64,000 nucleotides of DNA, from NCBI RefSeq assembly GCF_024757985.1, contig NZ_CP103289.1, positions 2,108,001 through 2,172,000 on the forward strand, in the 5' to 3' direction. The position numbers and the translations under genes are program-made. This DNA is from Cellulomonas sp. NS3. GTDB lineage: Bacteria; Actinomycetota; Actinomycetes; Actinomycetales; Cellulomonadaceae. Shown here in pieces: positions 52,096 through 61,854 of the stretch. Below the pieces are notes generated by a model that was not told the DNA's origin, ran no database searches, and saw nothing but the letters and a program-made list of their open reading frames with translations. How positions within the stretch are numbered: the stretch's first letter is position 1; each line of letters opens with the position of its first letter.

Positions 52096-52962
52096 CTACC
52101 CGCCCGTGCCGCGGTCGCGGCGGCGCAGGTAGCGCTCGAACTCCTGCGCGATCGCCTCGCCGCTCGCCTCGGGCAGCTCGGCGGTGTCCTTGGCCTCCTC
52201 GAGCTGGCGCACGTACTCGGCGATCTCGGTGTCCTCGTGCGCGAGCTCGTCGACGCCGTGCTGCCACGCCGCCGCGTCGTCGGGCAGCTCGCCCAGCGGG
52301 ACGGGCTCGCCGAGCAGCTGCTCGAGGCGCGTGAGCAGCGCGAGGCTGGCCTTGGGGCTCGGCGGGTGGGCGACGTAGTGCGGCACGGCGGCCCAGAGCG
52401 ACAGTGCGCGCATGCCCCGCGCCGCGGCCTCCTGCTGGAGCACGCCCACGATGCCCGTCGGGCCCTCGTAGCTGTTCGGCTCGATCCCGAGCAGCTCGCG
52501 CACGTCCGCGTCGTCGCTGGTCGTCGTCACCGGGATGGGGCGCGTGTGCGGGACGTCCGCGAGCAGCGCCCCGACCGTCACGACCGTCCGCACGCCCAGG
52601 CCTGCCGCGATGTCGAGCAGCTCGGTGCAGTAGCGCCGCCAGCGCATCGACGGCTCGATGCCGTGCACCAGCACGACCTGCCGCCCCGTGCGCGGCGCGG
52701 TCGCCACGGCGACCGCGGTCGTCGGCCACGTGATCTCCCGGCGCCCGTCCGCGCCCGTCCCGACCACCGGTCGGTTCACCTGGAAGTCGTGGTACTCCTC
52801 GGGGTCGAGCTCGTCGACCTGCACGGCGCCCCACGACTCGTGCACGTGCTCCAGAGCCTGGGTCGCGGCCGAGCCGGCGTCGTTCCACCCCTCGAAGGCC
52901 GCGAGCAGGATGGTCTCGCGGGGCGGGAGGTCGTGGGGACGCTGCTGCTCCTGCTCGGTCAT
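52096..52962 (-). CDS. PAC2-family protein (proteasome assembly chaperone-like)
   Basis: A 288-residue cytosolic protein. The opening ILLAAFEGWNDAGSAATQALEHV and the core VVLVHGIEPSMRWRRY, VVTVGALLADVPHTRPIPVT and GPTGIVGVLQQEAAARGM are family hallmarks. Bacterial PAC2 proteins resemble eukaryotic PAC2 and archaeal chaperones of the 20S proteasome, and often occur near proteasome genes; a chaperone role in bacteria is unproven. Here mpa and dop lie 7-9 kb away. The ATG at 52962 follows TACGCT by 6 nt. It converges on mshC with 32 nt between. Confidence 0.9.
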   Translation of the reverse strand: MTEQEQQRPHDLPPRETILLAAFEGWNDAGSAATQALEHVHESWGAVQVDELDPEEYHDFQVNRPVVGTGADGRREITWPTTAVAVATAPRTGRQVVLVHGIEPSMRWRRYCTELLDIAAGLGVRTVVTVGALLADVPHTRPIPVTTTSDDADVRELLGIEPNSYEGPTGIVGVLQQEAAARGMRALSLWAAVPHYVAHPPSPKASLALLTRLEQLLGEPVPLGELPDDAAAWQHGVDELAHEDTEIAEYVRQLEEAKDTAELPEASGEAIAQEFERYLRRRDRGTGG

Positions 52963-52968
52963 CTGCCC

Positions 52969-52974
52969 AGCGTA
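52969..52974 (-). promoter_or_regulatory. -10 element of the PAC2 gene (leaderless)
   Basis: TACGCT on the minus strand, 6 nt before the ATG at 52962. Confidence 0.55.
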
Positions 52975-53070
52975 GGGTGCGTCCGCGGCGAGGGCTCGCG
53001 ACGCACCCGGGGCCGGATCGCGCCTGTGGACGACGGGCTCCTGGCCCGGCGGCGCTGCTGAGGTGGACGC

Positions 53071-53517
53071 ATGACGTCCTCGCCGCCCGTCCTCGCCCGT
53101 CCTCGCCCGTCTCGTCCTCGCCGCCGCGCTCGTGGTCCACGCGCTCGGCGGATGCACGTCGGCGCCGGCGGGGCCCGCGGACGGCTCCCGCCGCCTCGAC
53201 GCGACCATGGCGTTCGGTGAGCCGCGGCTCGTCCTGGACTGCCCGCAGGAGTGGGAGGGCGGGTCGTGCGCCGCGTGCTCGTGCCGCGCGTGCGGTCCGA
53301 CGGCACGAGTCTCCTGGTGTTCGTGCAGACCACCGGCGCGCACCTCGTCGACACCGCGGCGGTCGTGCGGCCGATTCTCGACAGCGTCCAGGACTACCGG
53401 GCGCCGCTCGCGCCGCTGCCCGAGGTCCTCGTCGTGCCCGTGCCGCCGCCCGGGGACGCAGGTGCGCCCACCGCCGGGTGCCCGGCTCCGCCGGCCGTCG
53501 CCCGTCAGGCGCCGTAG
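53071..53517 (+). pseudogene. frame-disrupted lipoprotein gene (10-bp duplication plus 1-nt shift)
   Basis: ATG at 53071 follows GAGGTG. Its own frame ends at 53220 after 49 residues with no signal peptide. A direct duplication of CCTCGCCCGT (53091-53100, 53101-53110) shifts the frame. If one copy is removed, the reading becomes MTSSPPVLARLVLAAALVV and then HALGGC, a typical lipoprotein signal with lipobox. About 35 codons later (near 53250, G-rich) the homologous-looking sequence moves back to the original frame and continues to 53517 (VLVPRVRSDGTSLLVFVQTTG). Two indels thus break one secreted lipoprotein of unknown function. A sequencing error or phase variation are alternatives. Its end overlaps the tetR-like gene. 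Confidence 0.5.
53091..53110. repeat. 10-bp tandem duplication in the lipoprotein signal
   Basis: CCTCGCCCGT twice in tandem, with a related CGCCGCCCGT just before (53081-53090). Not a multiple of three, so loss or gain of a copy switches the reading frame. Confidence 0.8.
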
Positions 53518-54083
53518 CGCAGGCCGTCGACCACGAGGTCGAGCAGGCGCCGGACCTGGGCGTCCCACTCGGGTCCGTCCGGCACGAGCCACACGCCGCT
53601 CATCGCGAGCATGACGTCCCTCGCGTCGACGTCGGTGCGCACGGAGCCCTCGGCGCGGCACGCGTCGAGCAGCACGGTGAGCGCGCCGATCAGCCGGGTG
53701 CGCGTCTGGTCGAAGAGCGGGGAGTCGGAGCCGACCGCGTTGCGCAGCGCGCCGCCGAGCCCGCGCTTGGTCGCCGCGTAGCCGACGAACCTGCGCACCC
53801 ACTCGCGGAAGCCGTCGAGCGCGGGACCGTCGCCCCCGACGAGGAGGGGCGCGGCGTCGCAGAGCTCCTCGACCTCGTGCCGGTACACGGCCTCGATGAG
53901 CGCGTCGCGGTTCGGGAAGTGCCGGTAGAGCGTGCCGATGCCCACGCCGGCGCGCTCGGCGATCGTCTCGAGCGGGACGTCGACGTCCTTGGTCAGGACC
54001 TCGGCGGCGACCGCGAGCAGGCGGTCGCGGTTGCGTCGGGCGTCGGCGCGCAGCGGTCGGTCCGCGGCGGGGGTGGTCGGCAC
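53505..54083 (-). CDS. TetR-family repressor
   Basis: A 192-residue repressor starting with GTG at 54083 behind GAGGAGA. The N-terminal HTH is RRNRDRLLAVAAEVLTKD and then ETIAERAGVGIGTLYRHFPNRDALIEAV (about residues 17-63), a canonical TetR DNA-binding domain. The C-terminal ligand domain is helical and variable (SVRTDVDARDVMLAMSGVWLV). It is divergent from the SDR gene. Two sites with the core CGGAGG-N2-CCTCCG lie between the two genes, one next to its own start. They strongly suggest that it represses itself and the SDR-VOC operon. The inducer is unknown. Confidence 0.92.
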   Translation of the reverse strand: MPTTPAADRPLRADARRNRDRLLAVAAEVLTKDVDVPLETIAERAGVGIGTLYRHFPNRDALIEAVYRHEVEELCDAAPLLVGGDGPALDGFREWVRRFVGYAATKRGLGGALRNAVGSDSPLFDQTRTRLIGALTVLLDACRAEGSVRTDVDARDVMLAMSGVWLVPDGPEWDAQVRRLLDLVVDGLRYGA

Positions 54084-54096
54084 AGCTCTCCTCTTG

Positions 54097-54120
54097 CTAA
54101 TCGGAGGGTCCTCCGGTTAG
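54097..54120. promoter_or_regulatory. TetR-family operator 1
   Basis: CTAATCGGAGG and CCTCCGGTTAG flank GT: 11-bp arms with a single mismatch. Shares CGGAGG-N2-CCTCCG with operator 2. Confidence 0.75.
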
Positions 54121-54133
54121 TGTCGTCAACGGA

Positions 54134-54151
54134 AACGGAGGTTCCTCCGTT
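54134..54151. promoter_or_regulatory. TetR-family operator 2
   Basis: AACGGAGG-TT-CCTCCGTT, a perfect palindrome. Its centre is 34 bp from that of operator 1, about three helical turns. Confidence 0.75.
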
Positions 54152-54234
54152 CCAGGGTACGCAGCCGAGCGCGCCACGTCCACGAGGCGACCGACCGGCG
54201 CACCCGTCCAGCCCCAGCACCCCGAGGAGCACTC

Positions 54235-55080
54235 GTGAAGACCTGGTTCATCACCGGCGCGTCGCGCGGCTTCGGCCGTACCTGGACGCAGGCCGCCCTC
54301 GAGCGCGGCGACCGTGTCGCCGCCACCGCACGCACGCGGTCCACGCTCGACGACCTCGTCGAGCGTCACGGCGACGCCGTGCTGCCGCTCGAGCTCGACG
54401 TGACCGACCGCGACGCGGCGATCGCCGCCGTCGACCGCGCGCACGCGCACCTCGGCCGGCTCGACGTCGTCGTCAACAACGCGGGCTACGGCCAGTTCGG
54501 CATGGTCGAGGAGCTGACCGAGCGCGAGCTGCGCGACCAGCTCGAGACCAACCTGTTCGGCGCCGTCTGGGTCACGCAGGCCGCGCTGCCCCACCTGCGA
54601 GCGCAGGGGAGCGGGCACGTGATCCAGGTGTCGTCGATCGGCGGCATCAGCGCGTTCCCGAACATCGGCGCCTACCACGCGTCGAAGTGGGCCCTCGAGG
54701 GCCTGACCCAGTCGCTCGCGCAGGAGGTCGCCGGCTTCGGCATCCACGTGACGCTCGTCGAACCGGGCGGCTTCGCGACCGACTGGGCCGGCCCGTCCGC
54801 GCGGCACGCAGCGCCCCACCCCGCGTACGACGGCGTCCGGGAGGCCTCCTCCCTCGCACGGATCCAGCGGACCGTCAGCGTCGGCGACCCCGAGGCGAGC
54901 GCCGCGGCGCTGCTCGCCGTCGTCGATGCCCCGAACCCACCTCTGCGTGTGTTCTTCGGTGAGGCGCCCCTCGCCATCGCCACCCACGACTACGAGCAGC
55001 GGCTCGCGACCTGGCGGGAGTGGGACCACGTGGCCCGGCTCGCGCACGGCACGCCGGCCGCGGCGACGGAGGCACGATGA
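54235..55080 (+). CDS. short-chain dehydrogenase/reductase
   Basis: A 281-residue SDR. The NAD(P) motif TGASRGFG lies at 8-15; NNAG, the catalytic Ser (QVSSIGG), and Y147-x-x-x-K151 (YHASK) are all present. RTRSTLDDL after the second strand, with Arg residues, favours NADP. The enzyme probably reduces or oxidises a small carbonyl compound; the substrate is unknown. GTG at 54235 follows GAGGAG. It is the first gene of a two-gene operon with the VOC gene, and its stop overlaps the VOC ATG (ATGA). Operators for the divergent TetR protein lie upstream. Confidence 0.92.
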   Translation: MKTWFITGASRGFGRTWTQAALERGDRVAATARTRSTLDDLVERHGDAVLPLELDVTDRDAAIAAVDRAHAHLGRLDVVVNNAGYGQFGMVEELTERELRDQLETNLFGAVWVTQAALPHLRAQGSGHVIQVSSIGGISAFPNIGAYHASKWALEGLTQSLAQEVAGFGIHVTLVEPGGFATDWAGPSARHAAPHPAYDGVREASSLARIQRTVSVGDPEASAAALLAVVDAPNPPLRVFFGEAPLAIATHDYEQRLATWREWDHVARLAHGTPAAATEAR

Positions 55081-55592
55081 CCACCACGACCACCCGCTCC
55101 ACGACGGCGGCCCGAGCCGCGTCGGCCACTCGCCCCACGAGCGCCGTCGACCGCGCGACCACCCCTGCCGACGCGCCGACCGCCGCCCGCGCGACACCCG
55201 TCGCCGCGGCTGCAGCCTCCGCGACGCCCGGTCCGGCGCCCGCCCCGGCCTTCCACGGGCTCGCCTACGACGCGTTCGACGCGCGGGCCGCCGCCGAGTT
55301 CTGGGCCGCGGTGCTCCGCGCCGAGGTCGCCCCGGGAGCGAGCGCGCTCGGTGCGGAGCTGCTGGACGGCTCCGCGGCGGGGATGCCCCGCCTCGTCTTC
55401 CGCCAGGTCACGGAGGGCCGCGAGCTGCGCACGCCCGTGCACCTCCAGCTCACGACCGGTGACCTGGACGGCGAGGTCCGCCGGCTCCAGGGCCTCGGCG
55501 CGCGCCGGCTCGGCGCGCTGACTGCGGGCGGACGTCGGTCCGTGACGCTCGTCGACCCGGAGGGCAACGCGTTCGACCTCGTCGCGACCTGA
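55077..55592 (+). CDS. VOC-family protein with disordered N-terminus
   Basis: A 171-residue protein. Residues 1-55 are a Thr/Ala/Pro-rich disordered tail. The VOC domain follows (FHGLAYDAFDARAAAEFWAAVL, then PVHLQLTTGDLDGEVRRLQGLGARRLG and VTLVDPEGNAFDLVAT), with the His and Glu metal positions in part retained. It overlaps the SDR gene and shares its regulation. A role in the same detoxification or catabolic step as the SDR is plausible. The ATG start at 55077 may yield a longer tail than the mature protein needs. Confidence 0.8.
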   Translation: MTTTTTRSTTAARAASATRPTSAVDRATTPADAPTAARATPVAAAAASATPGPAPAPAFHGLAYDAFDARAAAEFWAAVLRAEVAPGASALGAELLDGSAAGMPRLVFRQVTEGRELRTPVHLQLTTGDLDGEVRRLQGLGARRLGALTAGGRRSVTLVDPEGNAFDLVAT

Positions 55593-55605
55593 CCGCCCGC
55601 CGGCA

Positions 55606-55663
55606 CGCCCTGCTCCCGTCCGTCCTGCCGGCCCGCGCCGGCAGGTGGGGGACGGGCAGGGCG
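55606..55663. terminator. large hairpin after the SDR-VOC operon
   Basis: A perfect 9-bp inner stem CCTGCCGGC/GCCGGCAGG (55624-55632, 55637-55645) with a 4-nt loop is extended by outer arms CGCCCTG...CCGTCC and GGACGG...CAGGGCG. A strong terminator. Confidence 0.75.
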
Positions 55664-55807
55664 ACGTCGCTCCCGGTGCTGATCCCGTCCGGCCGTCCGG
55701 CGGCCGGCTCGTGTGCGTTCGACCACACGAGCCGGTCGCCGTCCTGCGCTGCGGTTAGCCTCGATCGGTGCACCACCGCGGTGTGCGGCGACGATCGGAG
55801 CCCCGTC

Positions 55808-56551
55808 TTGACCTCCCAGCCTGGCAGCGCGAGCGCGAGCCGCACCCCCTCAGCAGCGCGCACGCTGCCCGCGGCGGTCCTCTGGGACATGGACGGCACG
55901 CTGATCGACACCGAGCCGTACTGGATGAGCGCGGAGACGGAGCTCGTCGAGGCGCACGGCGGCGTGTGGACCCGCGAGGACGCGCTCGGGATGGTGGGCA
56001 GCTCCATGGCGGTCTGCGCCCGGACCCTGCGCTCGCGCGGCGTGGCGCTGCCCGACGAGGAGATCAGCGGGTTCCTCAACGCGCGCGTCGCAGCCGGCGT
56101 CGCCGCGGGGATCCCGTGGCAGCCCGGCGCGCGTGAGCTGCTCGACGAGCTCGTCGCCGCGGGGGTGCCGCTCGCGCTCGTCACGTCGTCGTTCGCCGAG
56201 CTCGCCGAACCGTTCGCGCGTGCCGTCGGCGTGTTCGAGGTCGTGGTGAGCGGGGACGAGGTCACCCACCCCAAGCCCCACCCCGAGCCGTACCTGACGG
56301 CGGCCGCGAGGCTCGGCGTCGACGTCCAGGACTGCGTCGCGGTCGAGGACTCCCGGTCGGGCGTCGCCTCCGCGCACGCCTCGGGCGCGCGGGTGCTGGC
56401 GGTCCAGGTGCTCGCGCCGGTCGAGCCGCTCGACGGCGTGAGCATCACCGGGTCGCTGCGCTCGGTGTCCCTCGACGTGCTCGCGGCGATCGGCGGCGGC
56501 GAGGTCGTGGACCTGCGCGGCGCCGCGACCGCAGCGACCGCCGAGGGCTAG
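55808..56551 (+). CDS. HAD-superfamily phosphatase (phosphoglycolate/beta-phosphoglucomutase-like)
   Basis: A 247-residue HAD hydrolase. Motif I is LWDMDGTLIDTEPYW with the nucleophile Asp and the acid-base Asp, motif II LVTSSFAEL, motif III the Lys in THPKPHPEPYL and motif IV VEDSRSGVASAHASG. The cap domain between motifs I and II is the helical C1 type. Substrate is a small phosphate ester. The start is uncertain: TTG at 55808 follows GGAG at 55797-55800, while a GTG at 55781 is the alternative. Its end overlaps the recB-like gene by 4 bp in convergent orientation. Confidence 0.87.
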   Translation: MTSQPGSASASRTPSAARTLPAAVLWDMDGTLIDTEPYWMSAETELVEAHGGVWTREDALGMVGSSMAVCARTLRSRGVALPDEEISGFLNARVAAGVAAGIPWQPGARELLDELVAAGVPLALVTSSFAELAEPFARAVGVFEVVVSGDEVTHPKPHPEPYLTAAARLGVDVQDCVAVEDSRSGVASAHASGARVLAVQVLAPVEPLDGVSITGSLRSVSLDVLAAIGGGEVVDLRGAATAATAEG

Positions 56552-57690
56552 GCGGGGAGCGGCCCCGAGCCGGTCGCGGCGGCGGGGGAGCCCACGGCCC
56601 CGACCGGGGTGCCCACGGCGGGGATGGGGGCAGCGGAGCCGGAGCCCGACGGGACGACGCCGAGCACGAGCTCGACGGCCCCCTCCGGCACCTCGGGCGC
56701 CGTGCCGCCGAACGCCGGGCACCGGTCCTTGAACGAGCACCACCCGCACAGCTTCGACGGGCGGGGGCGCCAGTCGCCCGACCGCGCGGTGTCCTCGATG
56801 CCGGCCCAGATCGAGCGGACCCGCTGCTCGAACGTGACCATCTCGGCCTCGCTCGGCGCGTGCCGCACGATCTGCTGGTCCCCGAGGTACACGAGCTGCA
56901 GGAGCGCGGGCAGCACACCCCGCTCCCGCTGGATCACGTACGCGTAGAAGCGCATCTGGAACAGCGCCGAGCTCTCGAACCCCGGTCGCGGCGAGCGACC
57001 GGTCTTGTAGTCGACGACCCGGACCATCCCGTTCGGGGCGACGTCGATGCGGTCGACGATGCCGCGCAGCTGCGGGCCGTCCTCGAGCTGCGTGCGCACC
57101 ATGAGCTCGCGCTCGCGGGGCTCGAGCCGGTTCGGGTCCTCGAGCGTGAAGTAGGTGTCGAGCAGCGTGCCCGCGCTCGCGAGCCACTCGGTGCGCTCCT
57201 CGTCGGAGGTGAACAGCTCCCGGTACGCCGGCGACTCCTCGAGGAGCGCAGCCCACTGGCCGTCGACCATCGCGCGCGCCGCCGCGGGCGTGCGCTCCCC
57301 GGCGGGGAGGTCGTAGAGCCGCTCGAGCACCGCGTGGACCAGCGTGCCGCGTGCGGCGGCCGGGCTGGCGGGCTCGGCCAGCCGGTCCACGACCCGGAGG
57401 CGGAAGAGCAGCGGGCACTGCAGGAAGTCGTTCGCCCGGGACGGCGACAGCCCGGGGACGGAGCGGCGCTCGGCCGGGGCCGGGACCTCGGTGTCGGTCG
57501 GGACGATCCCCGCGGTCTCCGCGTCGCCGACGGTCTCCGTGCCACCGGCGGCGTGCACCTCCCCGACGGTCACGGCTCCCGCGGACACAGCGCCGCCGAC
57601 GTCACCCGCGACCTCGGCCGGGCCTCCCTCGGGCACGGGGAGCGGCGCGGCGAGGTCGGCCGCGTCGAGATCGGTCAGGTGGGTCGTCAC
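56548..57690 (-). CDS. RecB-family (AddB/Cas4-like) nuclease with Fe-S cysteines
   Basis: A 380-residue PD-(D/E)XK nuclease. LSPSRANDFLQCPLLFRLRVVDRL contains the first Cys, GIVDRIDVAPNG the metal Asp, and VRVVDYKTGRSP the D-x-K site. LCGWCSFKDRCPAF supplies three further Cys, giving the four ligands of a 4Fe-4S cluster. The order of motifs fits the RecB nuclease family next to trmI and mpa in many actinobacteria (Rv2119-like). It probably acts in DNA end processing. The first 60 residues are a Val/Thr/Glu-rich disordered tail. GTG at 57690 follows TACGCT by 6 nt. Confidence 0.9.
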   Translation of the reverse strand: MTTHLTDLDAADLAAPLPVPEGGPAEVAGDVGGAVSAGAVTVGEVHAAGGTETVGDAETAGIVPTDTEVPAPAERRSVPGLSPSRANDFLQCPLLFRLRVVDRLAEPASPAAARGTLVHAVLERLYDLPAGERTPAAARAMVDGQWAALLEESPAYRELFTSDEERTEWLASAGTLLDTYFTLEDPNRLEPRERELMVRTQLEDGPQLRGIVDRIDVAPNGMVRVVDYKTGRSPRPGFESSALFQMRFYAYVIQRERGVLPALLQLVYLGDQQIVRHAPSEAEMVTFEQRVRSIWAGIEDTARSGDWRPRPSKLCGWCSFKDRCPAFGGTAPEVPEGAVELVLGVVPSGSGSAAPIPAVGTPVGAVGSPAAATGSGPLPA

Positions 57691-57696
57691 AGCACG

Positions 57697-57702
57697 AGCG
57701 TA
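57697..57702 (-). promoter_or_regulatory. -10 element of the RecB-like gene (leaderless)
   Basis: TACGCT on the minus strand, 6 nt before the GTG at 57690. It is 24 nt from the opposing -10 of the M50 gene. Confidence 0.6.
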
Positions 57703-57726
57703 GGCGGCCCCACCGACACGACGACC

Positions 57727-59955
<2,229 letters not shown>

Positions 59956-60042
59956 CCTGGTCGCCCGCCCGCCTCGGGACGCCCCGGCCGACACGGACGC
60001 GCCACCTGGTGGCGCGCCGTGCGAGCGATTGACACGTGTGGT

Positions 60043-60048
60043 TAGGGT
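60043..60048 (+). promoter_or_regulatory. candidate -10 of mpa/arc
   Basis: TAGGGT, 76 nt before the ATG; this gene has a real leader and the ribosome-binding site GGAGG (60112-60116). A TTGACA at 60029 is only 8 nt away, too close to be its -35. It overlaps the palindrome ACACGTGT (60032-60039). Confidence 0.4.
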
Positions 60049-60124
60049 CGCTGCAAGCGCACACCGGCGTGCACCGTGGACGACTGCCAGGGCCCGCCAG
60101 GGTCAGGGGACGGAGGCTGACGCG

Positions 60125-61759
60125 ATGACCGACTCGGGAGCACCAGGCCGGGACCTGCAGCGCGAGCTCGCGCTGCTGTCGGCCCGGAACGAACGGATCG
60201 CGGAAGCCCTCGTGGCCGCGCGCGAGCAGATCGTCGAGCTCAAGCGCCAGCTCGACGAGCTCGCGAAGCCGCCGGGCACCTACGCCATGTTCCTGTCCGC
60301 GCGCGAGGACGGCACGGTCGACATCGTCTCCGCCGGCCGCAAGATGCACGTCGGCGCCAGCCCGACGCTGGACGTCCACCGGCTGCGCCCCGGCCAGGAG
60401 GTCATGCTCAACGAGGCCCTCACGGTCGTCGAGGCCGGCGGCTACGAGGAGGTCGGGGAGCTCGTCACCGTCAAGGAGCTCCTCGGCACCGGTCGCGCGC
60501 TCGTCGTGGGCCGCGGCGACGAGGAGCGCGTCGTGCGCTTCGCCGGGCAGCTGCTCGAGGCGTCGGTGCGGGTCGGCGACGCGCTGACGATCGAGCCGCG
60601 CAGCGGGTTCGTGTTCGAGCGGATCCCGCGCGCCGAGGTCGAGGAGCTCGTGCTCGAGGAGGTCCCCGACATCGAGTACACCGACATCGGCGGGCTCGGG
60701 CCGCAGATCGAGACGATCCGCGACGCGGTCGAGCTGCCGTTCCTGCACCCGGAGCTGTTCCGCGAGCACGGCCTCAAGCCGCCCAAGGGCGTGCTGCTCT
60801 ACGGCCCGCCCGGGTGCGGCAAGACGCTCATCGCCAAGGCAGTCGCGCACTCGCTCGCCGCGACCGCCGCCGCGGCACGCGGGGAGGACGCCGACGAGAC
60901 CAAGTCGTACTTCCTCAACGTCAAGGGCCCGGAGCTGCTCAACAAGTACGTGGGGGAGACCGAACGGCACATCCGGCTGATCTTCGCCCGCGCCCGCGAG
61001 AAGGCGTCCCAGGGCCACCCCGTCGTCGTGTTCTTCGACGAGATGGAGTCGCTGTTCCGCACCCGTGGCACGGGCGTCTCGAGCGACGTCGAGACGACGA
61101 TCGTCCCGCAGCTGCTCTCCGAGATCGACGGCGTCGAGCGCCTCGAGAACGTCATCGTCATCGGTGCCTCGAACCGCGAGGACATGATCGACCCGGCGAT
61201 CCTGCGGCCCGGCCGCCTCGACGTGAAGATCAAGATCGAGCGGCCCGACGCCGAGGGTGCCCGCGAGATCTTCGCCAAGTACCTGACCGAGGGCCTGCCG
61301 ATCCACGCCGACGACCTCGCCGAGCACGGTGGCAGCGCGCGTGCGGCCGTCGACGCGATGATCACCCGCGTCGTCGAGCGCATGTACACCGAGAGCGAGG
61401 AGAACCGCTTCCTCGAGGTGACCTACGCGAGCGGCGACAAGGAGGTCCTGTACTTCAAGGACTTCAACTCGGGCGCGATGATCCAGAACGTCGTCGACCG
61501 CGCGAAGAAGTCAGCCATCAAGGACTTCCTCGCGACCGGCCAGCGCGGCATCCGCGTCGACCACCTGCTGACCGCGTGCGTCGACGAGTTCAAGGAGAAC
61601 GAGGACCTCCCGAACACGACGAACCCCGACGACTGGGCGCGCATCTCCGGGAAGAAGGGCGAGCGGATCGTCTTCATCCGGACCATCGTGCAGGGCAAGA
61701 AGGGCGCGGACGGCTCGCGCACGATCGAGACCGTCACGAGCACCGGCCCGTATCTCTAG
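60125..61759 (+). CDS. mpa: proteasomal AAA ATPase Mpa/ARC
   Basis: A 544-residue AAA+ unfoldase that feeds pupylated proteins to the 20S core. The N-terminal coiled coil ([37 protein letters not shown], residues 11-47) binds Pup, then come two OB folds. Walker A is GPPGCGKT at 227-234, Walker [10 protein letters not shown] with Asp305 and Glu306, and the arginine-finger region [17 protein letters not shown] follows. The C-terminus TSTGPYL ends in Tyr-Leu, the kind of tail that opens the 20S gate. This argues for a functional core particle elsewhere, since C. glutamicum-type ARC without 20S lacks it. The ATG follows GGAGG. Confidence 0.96.
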   Translation: MTDSGAPGRDLQRELALLSARNERIAEALVAAREQIVELKRQLDELAKPPGTYAMFLSAREDGTVDIVSAGRKMHVGASPTLDVHRLRPGQEVMLNEALTVVEAGGYEEVGELVTVKELLGTGRALVVGRGDEERVVRFAGQLLEASVRVGDALTIEPRSGFVFERIPRAEVEELVLEEVPDIEYTDIGGLGPQIETIRDAVELPFLHPELFREHGLKPPKGVLLYGPPGCGKTLIAKAVAHSLAATAAAARGEDADETKSYFLNVKGPELLNKYVGETERHIRLIFARAREKASQGHPVVVFFDEMESLFRTRGTGVSSDVETTIVPQLLSEIDGVERLENVIVIGASNREDMIDPAILRPGRLDVKIKIERPDAEGAREIFAKYLTEGLPIHADDLAEHGGSARAAVDAMITRVVERMYTESEENRFLEVTYASGDKEVLYFKDFNSGAMIQNVVDRAKKSAIKDFLATGQRGIRVDHLLTACVDEFKENEDLPNTTNPDDWARISGKKGERIVFIRTIVQGKKGADGSRTIETVTSTGPYL

Positions 61760-61816
61760 GCGCCGGCCCGCTGCGTCACGGCGCGCCACCCGAGGTCCCC
61801 GCGGGGCGGACGGCGC

Positions 61817-61854
61817 ACGGGCCCACCTCGGCGAGCACCGTAGGGTGGGCCCGT
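61817..61854. promoter_or_regulatory. 11-bp inverted repeat over the dop promoter and start codon
   Basis: ACGGGCCCACC (61817-61827) and GGTGGGCCCGT (61844-61854) form a perfect inverted repeat with a 16-nt spacer. The right arm overlaps the -10 TAGGGT and the first bases of the GTG start at 61853. It may be an operator or, in read-through mRNA from mpa, a hairpin that hides the start. Confidence 0.6.
61841..61846 (+). promoter_or_regulatory. -10 element of dop (leaderless)
   Basis: TAGGGT, 6 nt before the GTG at 61853. Confidence 0.6.

Noticed and set aside
60029-60034. TTGACA upstream of mpa as a -35 element.
   Set aside because: The only good -10 (TAGGGT) is 8 nt away, half the required spacing, and no hexamer lies 17 nt downstream.
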